35,763 nt of DNA, from contig SVQE01000026.1 in the NCBI GenBank assembly GCA_015065505.1, positions 1 through 35,763 of the forward strand. Reading direction: 5' to 3'. Below are positions 30,773 through 35,763 of the stretch, in pieces. Made by a program: the position numbers and the translations under genes. Numbering within the stretch: position 1 is the stretch's first letter; every line of letters starts with the position of its first letter. Source of the DNA: Oscillospiraceae bacterium (GTDB lineage: Bacteria > Bacillota > Clostridia > Oscillospirales > Acutalibacteraceae). Below the pieces are notes generated by a model. The model was not told where the DNA came from. It made no database searches and saw nothing but the letters and a program-made list of their open reading frames with translations.

Positions 30773-31336
30773 TTATATTTCTATACCAAGTTCCTCTATT
30801 TTATCCCTTACCTTAAGCCAGTCTGCGAATGCAAGCTCTTTGTTGTTCGGATTTCTGAGGATTGCGGCAGGGTGGAAGGTGCCCATCATCAGCACACCGC
30901 CCTTTTCAATAAATTCACCGTGCTGCTTTGTTACTCTGAAATCGGGTGAAATAAGGCGCTGAGCCGAAATTCTGCCGACGCAGATAATGATTTTAGGCTT
31001 GATTATCTTAAACTGCTCTCTCAGCCAGCCGATGCACATATCCTGTTCCTCGGGCTTCGGGTCGCGGTTTTGCGGCGGACGGCATTTAACCATATTTGCG
31101 ATATAAACATTTTTATCTCGTGAAAGGTCTATGCTTTCAAGAAATTTATCAAGCAGCTTTCCGCTTCTGCCAACAAAGGGCTCGCCCTGCAAATCCTCGT
31201 TTTCGCCGGGCCCCTCGCCTATAAGCATAATATCGGCGTTCTTGTTTCCAACACCGAAAACAAGATTTGTTCTTCCTTCGCATAAAGCGCATTTTCTGCA
31301 GTCCTTGCACTGAATTTCAAGCTCATCAAGAGTCAT
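30773..31336 (-). CDS. Family 4 uracil-DNA glycosylase (Fe-S type)
   Basis: The enzyme removes uracil from DNA. The 187-aa sequence has the Fe-S cysteines (CKDCRKCALC near the N-terminus and KCRPPQNRDPKPEEQDMC), motif A GEGPGENEDLQGEPFVGRSG and the C-terminal GTFHPAAILRNPNNK with the HP(A/S) motif. The ATG at 31336 is chosen because TAGGAGA precedes it; the longer start at 31366 has no support. It is convergent with the DnaI-like gene. Confidence 0.93.
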   Translation of the reverse strand: MTLDELEIQCKDCRKCALCEGRTNLVFGVGNKNADIMLIGEGPGENEDLQGEPFVGRSGKLLDKFLESIDLSRDKNVYIANMVKCRPPQNRDPKPEEQDMCIGWLREQFKIIKPKIIICVGRISAQRLISPDFRVTKQHGEFIEKGGVLMMGTFHPAAILRNPNNKELAFADWLKVRDKIEELGIEI

Positions 31337-31384
31337 AATTAAATCTCCTAACCTTTTTGTCTCCATACAAATCCCAACCTATTT

Positions 31385-31596
31385 GCCTCCCTTGTCAAAG
31401 GGAGGGGGACCGCTTGCGGTGGAGGGATGGTCATAGAGTTTCAGAACGCCTTACTGCAACAAGTTCTTAATCACAGCGACCATCCCCTCTGTCACTTCGT
31501 GGACTCTTTGCTAGCGCAGACGCTCCCCTCAGTCACTTCGTGACAGCTCCCCTTGGCAGGGGAGCCAAGCAGGTTTCTCGCTTCGCTCAATCAATT
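31385..31596. repeat. Gene-less inverted pair of the REP-like repeat family
   Basis: The left half (31385-31432) matches the core of the 3861-3909 repeat, with the CCTCCCTT/AAGGGAGG hairpin and ACCGC/GCGGT hairpin (loop changed) and GGAGGGATGGTC. About 45 bp later, an inverted relative (31478-31570) starts CGACCATCCC and ends CCCCTTGGCAGGGGAGCC, followed by GGTTTCTCGCTTCGCTCAATCAA (31574-31596), the inverse of the segment that precedes the copy at 3833. It reads as a short version of the 3.8-kb element without the DUF559 gene. Confidence 0.75.
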
Positions 31597-31620
31597 TTAT
31601 ATATTATACCAAAATAATGG

Positions 31621-31649
31621 TTGAAAAACAATCAAAAGTGTTATAAAAT
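31621..31649 (+). promoter_or_regulatory. Predicted promoter of pduL
   Basis: TTGAAA (31621-31626), 17-nt spacer and TAAAAT (31644-31649). TTGGAGG follows just before the pduL ATG. Confidence 0.6.
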
Positions 31650-31695
31650 AGCAACGATAAAACAATAATGTTAAATCTTTTGGAGGTTATATATT

Positions 31696-32274
31696 ATGAA
31701 AAACGAAGTTGTTGTTGAAATTTCTGCCCGTCACGTTCATGTTTCACAGGAAGACCTTGAAACTCTTTTCGGCAAGGGCTATGAATTAACAGTTAAGAAA
31801 ATGCTTTCTCAGCCGGGTCAGTATGCTTGTGAAGAGAGAGTAAGAGTAATCGGAACAAAGGGTGAATTCCCTGCTGTTTCAATTCTCGGTCCTGTAAGAA
31901 AGGAAACCCAGGTTGAGCTTTCATTAACAGACGCACGCTCAATCGGCGTTGTTGCTCCCGTAAGAGAATCGGGCGACCTTGAGGGCAGCGGAACCTGCAA
32001 GCTTGTTGGTCCTGCAGGCGAGGTAGAGCTTGAAAAGGGCGTTGTTGCAGCAAAGCGCCACATCCACGCAACAGTTAAGGATGCTGAGGAAATGGGTCTT
32101 GAAAACGGCGAAATCGTTTCCGTTGAAATCCCGACAGCTAACGACAGAGCATTAACCTTCGGTGATGTTGTTGTTCGTGTTTCAGATAGCTATGCCTTTG
32201 CAATGCACATTGATACAGATGAAGCAAATGCAGCAGGCATGAAACCTAATACAATCGGAAGAATTATTAAATAA
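31696..32274 (+). CDS. pduL: Phosphate propanoyltransferase / phosphotransacylase PduL
   Basis: PduL converts acyl-CoA and phosphate to acyl-phosphate and CoA, linking acetyl- or propionyl-CoA to ATP formation by acetate or propionate kinase. The 192-aa protein has two beta-barrel domains and the zinc-binding His motifs VEISARHVHVS (start), AAKRHIHATVKDAE and FAMHIDTDEANAAG. No microcompartment genes lie nearby and there is no N-terminal encapsulation peptide, so it likely serves as the housekeeping phosphotransacetylase in place of Pta. It uses frequent codons, in line with high expression. Confidence 0.95.
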   Translation: MKNEVVVEISARHVHVSQEDLETLFGKGYELTVKKMLSQPGQYACEERVRVIGTKGEFPAVSILGPVRKETQVELSLTDARSIGVVAPVRESGDLEGSGTCKLVGPAGEVELEKGVVAAKRHIHATVKDAEEMGLENGEIVSVEIPTANDRALTFGDVVVRVSDSYAFAMHIDTDEANAAGMKPNTIGRIIK

Positions 32275-32320
32275 AATCTAAAATCAAACGCTCCGAAAGG
32301 GGCGTCCGTCATAAAGAAGT

Positions 32321-32354
32321 TAAGCAGGTAGCGATATATTCGTTACCTGCTTAT
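32321..32354 (-). terminator. Terminator of the acyl-CoA synthetase-like gene
   Basis: TAAGCAGGTAGCG and CGTTACCTGCTTA form a 13-bp stem with one G-U pair; on the minus strand it follows the stop by a few bases. A smaller hairpin ACGC/GCGT with a GAAAGG loop (32288-32305) may end pduL. Confidence 0.65.
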
Positions 32355-32357
32355 TAA

Positions 32358-34094
32358 TTATAGATTTTTATACTGTTTTTCAAGGGATTTATAGTCAGGC
32401 TTTTGGCTGGAGGTCAAAGGTATTGAGTCAATAAATATAACCTTTTTTGGCACTTGATATTCAGAAATATTATTCATACAATAACGGATAATTTCTTCAT
32501 CAGTTAATGCATTACTTTCTTTTAGCTGAACGAAAGCAATCGGTATATTTTCTCTTTCTTTATCGGGAACAGTAATTACCGCACAGTTTTCAACCGCTGG
32601 AATGGAGGCAACACAGCTTTCCGTTTTAGAAGGGATTAGTTTAGCCGGACTTTTGTCCAAATCAATAGTCATTACTAATCGTCTAAGTCTGTCAACAAAG
32701 AATAGCTCACCTCTTTCGTTGACGCGCATAATATCTTCTGTGTTATACCAAGTAACACCGTTTTCATCTTTGATAAGGCTTTGCTTTGTTGCTTCCTCGT
32801 CGCCGTAATACTCGCTCATCATGGCAGGGGAATAAATATACAGCAAGCCTTCTGTTGCATTTTCAAGTTCTTTTCCTGTTTCGGCGTCAACAAACTTAAA
32901 CATATTGCCGATACAGGGCTTACCGAGACTGCCCAAAGTCGGATTATCATAATAGCAATATGAAAACGAGCCGAGCACCTCGCTTGCACCGTAGCCCTGA
33001 ACAATCTTTGCCGTACCGCCGTGCGCATTAATGTATTCGTCTGCGCCGAGCTTAACTTCGTCTTTAAGTTCAACACCACCAACTGAAACAACGCGCCATT
33101 TTGAGCAATCCAAGTTTTTATTAAGTTGTAGCATTTTTGCAATATACGGCGGTATCGTCGGCCAGTGATTGAACTGATACTGGTTGTTCCTTTTTTCAAG
33201 GTTATCAGGCTCATATAACGGATCAAGCGCTACTGTTATGCCGAGGCACAGCGGCTCGTGAATCATATTGAGAAGCGAATAGAATATCCAAAGCGGAAAC
33301 GTTGTGAACAAAACATCACCGATATTATATCTGCCTACCTCTGTCATCCCGAGCACCTGAATAAAGGAATCCATTGCGCGCCATGTTGCCGTACACGCTT
33401 TGCTGTTTCCTGTTGAGCCTGAGGTGTAAGCAACTGCTGCCATATGGTTTTCTTCAAAAGGCACGGGCGTAATTTCTTCATAAGAACTTTCGCCAAGTTT
33501 TATCAACTGCTGACAGTTAATAATGCTTTTTCCGTCAATTAGTTTTGACTTAATGCCTTTTGCTTTTTCAATTACTGTGTACTTGGCTTTATCTGTGCTT
33601 AAGCCTTTAGACATACCGTCAAGAAGCGAAGTAACAATAACCTTTTCAACGCCGATTTTTTTCAGCATATCAAGCGTTTCATCACTGCAAAAGATATCAT
33701 TTGCAACGAAGTATTTAGAATCAAAATTCTGAAATTCTCTTTTGAGCTCATCAATACCGCTTGAGCTATTCACCATATGCTGACAAGCACCAAGCTTATC
33801 AAGAGCGTAAAAAATCGCGATTGCATAAGGTGCACCTAACAGACTAACGGTTACAACATCATTTTTTCTGACGCCAAGTTCATGAAAGCCTTTTGCCATA
33901 ACATCAATAATGGCTAGCATTTCACTATATTTTATATCGTTTCCCATATACTTTACGGCAACATTGTCAGATAATTCTGCCGCTGTTTCGAAAAACCTAT
34001 TATATGGCGTATCGCACTCAATCAGCCTTTCAATTTCGCCTGCAACTGTTATTGCTTCTGCCTTCTCACGCAGTTTTGCTAAATCTATGTTCAT
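32358..34094 (-). CDS. Adenylate-forming enzyme (acyl-CoA synthetase/AMP ligase family)
   Basis: The 578-aa protein is a class I adenylate-forming enzyme: A3 motif VAYTSGSTGNSKACTATW, A5 QGYGASEVLGS, A7-like WYNTEDIMRVNERGELFFVDR, then RRLVMTIDLDKSPAKLIPSK and a small C-terminal domain. The usual catalytic Lys near the end (PxxxxGKxxR) is replaced by SSQKPDYKSLEKQYKNL, a Lys-containing but shortened form. The acid substrate is unknown. The ATG at 34094 follows GGAGGGA; a longer frame to 34166 crosses the terminator hairpin in the leader. The gene stands alone and its leader is highly structured (34104-34286). The sequence is somewhat unlike its neighbours, so transfer is possible. Confidence 0.87.
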   Translation of the reverse strand: MNIDLAKLREKAEAITVAGEIERLIECDTPYNRFFETAAELSDNVAVKYMGNDIKYSEMLAIIDVMAKGFHELGVRKNDVVTVSLLGAPYAIAIFYALDKLGACQHMVNSSSGIDELKREFQNFDSKYFVANDIFCSDETLDMLKKIGVEKVIVTSLLDGMSKGLSTDKAKYTVIEKAKGIKSKLIDGKSIINCQQLIKLGESSYEEITPVPFEENHMAAVAYTSGSTGNSKACTATWRAMDSFIQVLGMTEVGRYNIGDVLFTTFPLWIFYSLLNMIHEPLCLGITVALDPLYEPDNLEKRNNQYQFNHWPTIPPYIAKMLQLNKNLDCSKWRVVSVGGVELKDEVKLGADEYINAHGGTAKIVQGYGASEVLGSFSYCYYDNPTLGSLGKPCIGNMFKFVDAETGKELENATEGLLYIYSPAMMSEYYGDEEATKQSLIKDENGVTWYNTEDIMRVNERGELFFVDRLRRLVMTIDLDKSPAKLIPSKTESCVASIPAVENCAVITVPDKERENIPIAFVQLKESNALTDEEIIRYCMNNISEYQVPKKVIFIDSIPLTSSQKPDYKSLEKQYKNL

Positions 34095-34103
34095 ATTCCC
34101 TCC

Positions 34104-34286
34104 AAAAAATAAAAAATGCGTACAGCCAAGCTGTACGCCAAAAAACGCAAGCTCAACTGTCGCCAAACATTATCACACAGATACAACAAGACCATATGCA
34201 AATAAGAGCATGCATTTTTATCAAAAGAGATAAAAATAGCATACGGACATTGTTGCAAAAATATTCATTTGTGATAATATTTGGCG
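34104..34286 (-). ncRNA. Candidate cis-regulatory leader RNA with terminator/antiterminator
   Basis: In minus-strand sense the leader forms an outer stem P1 (34286-34270 with 34177-34161, 16 of 17 pairs), then P2a (34256-34250 with 34189-34183), P2b (34246-34239 with 34199-34192) and P3 (34237-34229 with 34222-34214). An intrinsic terminator follows: GCGTACAGC/GCTGTACGC (34138-34118) and a T-rich run (34116-34104), right before the GGAGGGA site. GCGACAGTTGAGC (34163-34151) can instead pair with GCTTGGCTGTACGC (34131-34118), using three bases of P1. It matches no riboswitch class I know. Confidence 0.55.
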
Positions 34287-34291
34287 CTTTC

Positions 34292-34320
34292 ATTTTAGCA
34301 TTTAAACAACTCTATGTCAA
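34292..34320 (-). promoter_or_regulatory. Predicted promoter of the acyl-CoA synthetase leader
   Basis: Minus strand TTGACA (34315-34320), 17-nt spacer and TAAAAT (34292-34297). The transcript would start right at the 5' side of stem P1. Confidence 0.75.
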
Positions 34321-34410
34321 GAAATATGTCATATAGTGTAGCGAGCATAGGATTTGTAAAGACAAATCCGGAAAAGAAAAACAGACCGAAACAGAACGGT
34401 CTGTTACTAA

Positions 34411-34574
34411 TGAAATATTGCTGACGCAATGTGAAATAATTTGCTAAAGCAAATCGTGAAATATCTCGCTTTGCTCGATGTGAAATTAAATTAATCCTTA
34501 ACATGCCGCAGGCATATTTCACTGCGAAGCAATTTCACGTTCTGAAAGAACATTTCACTAATCCGCAAGGATTA
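34411..34574. repeat. Symmetric array of short hairpins separated by TGAAAT then ATTTCA
   Basis: Four TGAAAT spacers (34411, 34432, 34457, 34481) alternate with mini-hairpins ATTGC/GCAAT, ATTTGC/GCAAAT and an imperfect one. After a centre near 34495, three ATTTCA spacers (34516, 34532, 34552) alternate with ATGCC/GGCAT (34503-34515), TGC/GCA and GTTC/GAAC. The array ends with TAATCC/GGATTA (34559-34574). It has the same design as the 20.6-kb array but different words. Confidence 0.75.
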
Positions 34575-34582
34575 ATTTAACT

Positions 34583-34627
34583 GGGAGAACCTTCTTTACG
34601 AAGGTCCTCCCAAAGGGGCGTTTTTTA
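34583..34627 (+). terminator. Hairpin with nearby T-run, possible terminator
   Basis: GGGAGAACCTTC (34583-34594) and GAAGGTCCTCCC (34600-34611) form a stem with one mismatch, and a TTTTTTAT run follows 8 nt later. No gene clearly ends here, so it may be part of the repeat patch. Confidence 0.4.
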
Positions 34628-34635
34628 TATAATTA

Positions 34636-34880
34636 CGAGTTACGAATTTCGGGTCGCTGCCTCTTCGACACACGGGGACAAAACAATTAAGAATTAAGAT
34701 TTAAGAATGAAGAATTTCGGGTCGCTGCGCACGGCGATTGTATTTTCGGCGAACTAAAGCCTCACACCTTCCCCTTGAGGGGAAGGGGGACCGCTTGCGG
34801 TGGATGAGGTGTTTTCCCTCTTTACATAAGTTAAGGATAGACGAGGCGGACGAATAGACGTAACCTTTACAGCACAGTAA
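34636..34880. repeat. Dispersed repeat patch with a REP-like hairpin unit
   Basis: The patch holds two GAATTTCGGGTCGCTGC copies (34646 and 34713), a 42-bp stretch homologous in inverted form to 9273-9313, and a REP-like unit (34767-34811) with CCTTCCCCTT/GGGGAAGG, ACCGC/GCGGT and GGATGAGGTG that resembles the 3.86-kb repeat core. No gene was found. Confidence 0.65.
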
Positions 34881-34896
34881 AAGTAATATCGTACAA

Positions 34897-35297
34897 AAAA
34901 AGCACCCTTGAACAAACAAGGGTGCTGAATAGATAAGCAAACTATCTCTTGCTGAACTGTCGGAGCGTTAAGAAAACACTCCAGTGGAGTGTTTTTAGCT
35001 TCGACCGCAAGAGCTATGCTCTGAGGACCCGCAGTGTAAAAGTGCTGATGAAAAGAAAAACGCTCCCAAAAGGAAGCGTTTTTGGAAAACTATCTCTTTG
35101 AGAACTGGGGTGCGCTTCGTCAGAACAAACTCCGTGATTGAAATATATTGCTCTTTATTATTTGATATGAGCAATATATTATGAATCACTTCGATTGTTC
35201 TTCCTCTCCCCAAAAAATCTTTGATTTTTCGGGGGCCCCGATAACGCAAGACGCGCACAAAAAACAACACCCTCGCAATAAGCAAAGGTGTTGAAAA
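34897..35297 (-). repeat. Tandem degenerate copies of the rpsI 3' end, each followed by a terminator
   Basis: The last 25 bases of rpsI (35308-35332) recur exactly at 35091-35115, encoding APQFSKR and a stop, and in degenerate form at 34943-34967, encoding RQFSKR and a stop. On the minus strand each is followed by a hairpin: 35265-35293 (after rpsI), 35056-35083 (after copy 2) and 34901-34926 (after copy 3). A further hairpin is at 34973-34996, and a 12-bp perfect stem (35142-35153, 35169-35180) lies between rpsI and copy 2. No gene sits between the copies. Confidence 0.7.
35258..35297 (-). terminator. Terminator of the rplM-rpsI operon
   Basis: CAACACC (35265-35271) and GGTGTTG (35287-35293) form a stem with a 15-nt loop, and a T-run follows on the minus strand (TTTTTTGTG). 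Confidence 0.7.
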
Positions 35298-35306
35298 CTT
35301 GAGAGA

Positions 35307-35705
35307 TTATCTCTTTGAGAACTGGGGTGCGCGTCTTGCTGCTTTGAGACCGTACTTCTTTCTTTCCTTCATTCTCGGGTCACGAGTGAGGAAGCCTGCC
35401 TTCTTGAGTGCAGGACGAAGGCTTTCGTCATACTGAAGAAGAGCTCTTGAAAGACCGTGACGGATAGCACCTGCCTGACCTGTTACACCGCCGCCGTTTA
35501 CACGGCAAACGATATCAAACTTCTCAGCTGTATCTGTTAATGCGAGAGGCTGACGAACGATGAGCTTGAGTGTTTCAAGTCCGAAATAATCGTCGATATC
35601 TCTGTCGTTGATTGTGATTTTACCTGTGCCTGCATAAACGCGTACACGAGCAACAGATTCTTTTCTTCTGCCTGTTCCGTAGAAATAAGGATTTGATTCG
35701 TACAT
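35307..35705 (-). CDS. rpsI: 30S ribosomal protein S9
   Basis: S9 lies in the 30S head, and its C-terminal tail reaches the P-site tRNA. The 132-aa protein has the family pattern [50 protein letters not shown] and the basic tail [22 protein letters not shown] lies 9 nt before the ATG. It follows rplM by 16 bp, the universal bacterial order. The last codons are repeated downstream (see 34897-35297). Confidence 0.98.
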   Translation of the reverse strand: MYESNPYFYGTGRRKESVARVRVYAGTGKITINDRDIDDYFGLETLKLIVRQPLALTDTAEKFDIVCRVNGGGVTGQAGAIRHGLSRALLQYDESLRPALKKAGFLTRDPRMKERKKYGLKAARRAPQFSKR

Positions 35706-35721
35706 TAGCTACATACCTCCC

Positions 35722-35763
35722 TTACATTTCCCAAGCTTCAGGCTTCTGAGCCTCGTGCTTGTG
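35722..35763 (-). CDS. rplM: 50S ribosomal protein L13, C-terminal end only
   Basis: Fourteen codons up to a TAA are in the window, reading HKHEAQKPEAWEM. This fits the usual end of L13 (a His-rich stretch, QxPE and a hydrophobic end), and L13 directly precedes S9 in almost all bacteria. The rest lies beyond the right edge. Confidence 0.85.
   Translation of the reverse strand, partial: HKHEAQKPEAWEM

Noticed and set aside
34995-35285. 96-aa minus-strand ORF downstream of rpsI
   Set aside because: It spans terminator hairpins and the rpsI tail copy in a different frame and shows no domain; repeats explain it better.

Overview
The window looks like chromosome from a low-to-moderate GC, Gram-positive, spore-forming Clostridia, most likely a gut Oscillospirales/Ruminococcaceae-type bacterium. 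This is inferred from DnaD and DnaI-type helicase loading genes, a SleB cortex-lytic hydrolase, an FMN-riboswitch-controlled RibU, AGGAGG-type ribosome binding sites and the dispersed palindromic repeats. No rRNA and no CRISPR array were seen. One tRNA gene is present: tRNA-Gly(GCC).

Layout. 1-2.7 kb: dnaN (cut by the window edge) and dnaA on the minus strand, with DnaA boxes between them (probable oriC part). 2.9-3.8 kb: an LCP-like membrane protein. 3.8-4.4 kb: a DUF559 endonuclease-like gene enclosed by near-identical inverted palindromic repeats. 4.4-6.6 kb: folate operon folE-folP-folB-folK. 6.7-10.2 kb: a small ORF, a truncated YdeI-like gene, a sugar acetyltransferase, fba, and ribU with its FMN riboswitch. 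10.3-16.1 kb: a secreted FnIII protein that seems to start at ATT, an MdoB/LTA-synthase-like enzyme, a metallophosphoesterase, a CDF transporter lacking its cytoplasmic domain, and a YetF-domain protein. 16.1-18.3 kb: a zinc-type ArsR regulator followed by a P1B-ATPase membrane scaffold with no catalytic domains, then rsmE. 18.4-22.6 kb: ogg, a small membrane protein, sleB, an Xre regulator facing a secreted protein through a two-operator promoter. 22.6-27.1 kb (minus): DUF951, a TIR-bounded structured element, prfA, a Sua5-CoaE fusion and an M18 aminopeptidase. 27.2-31.3 kb: an S1-domain protein, tRNA-Gly, dnaD/dnaI-like genes and a family 4 uracil-DNA glycosylase. 31.4-35.8 kb: repeats, pduL, an adenylate-forming enzyme with a riboswitch-like leader, a hairpin array, repeated copies of the rpsI 3' end, rpsI and the end of rplM.

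Most notable. (1) The metal operon at 16.1-17.6 kb encodes a 322-aa protein with all eight P1B-ATPase membrane helices, including the CPC motif and the TM7 Lys and TM8 Asp of the metal site, but without the actuator, phosphorylation and nucleotide-binding domains. It sits behind a regulator that carries an intact SmtB/CzrA-type zinc site. (2) The DUF559 gene inside inverted REP-like repeats, with gene-less relatives of the repeats elsewhere in the window, suggests a small mobile element. (3) The leader of the acyl-CoA synthetase-like gene folds into a long branched hairpin with mutually exclusive terminator and antiterminator pairings, which suggests an uncharacterised cis-regulatory RNA. (4) A TIR-bounded foldable element fills the whole prfA leader. 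(5) Degenerate copies of the rpsI 3' end lie in tandem downstream of rpsI, resembling old attachment sites.

All calls come from reading the sequence and from recalled family knowledge. No database search or folding program was run.
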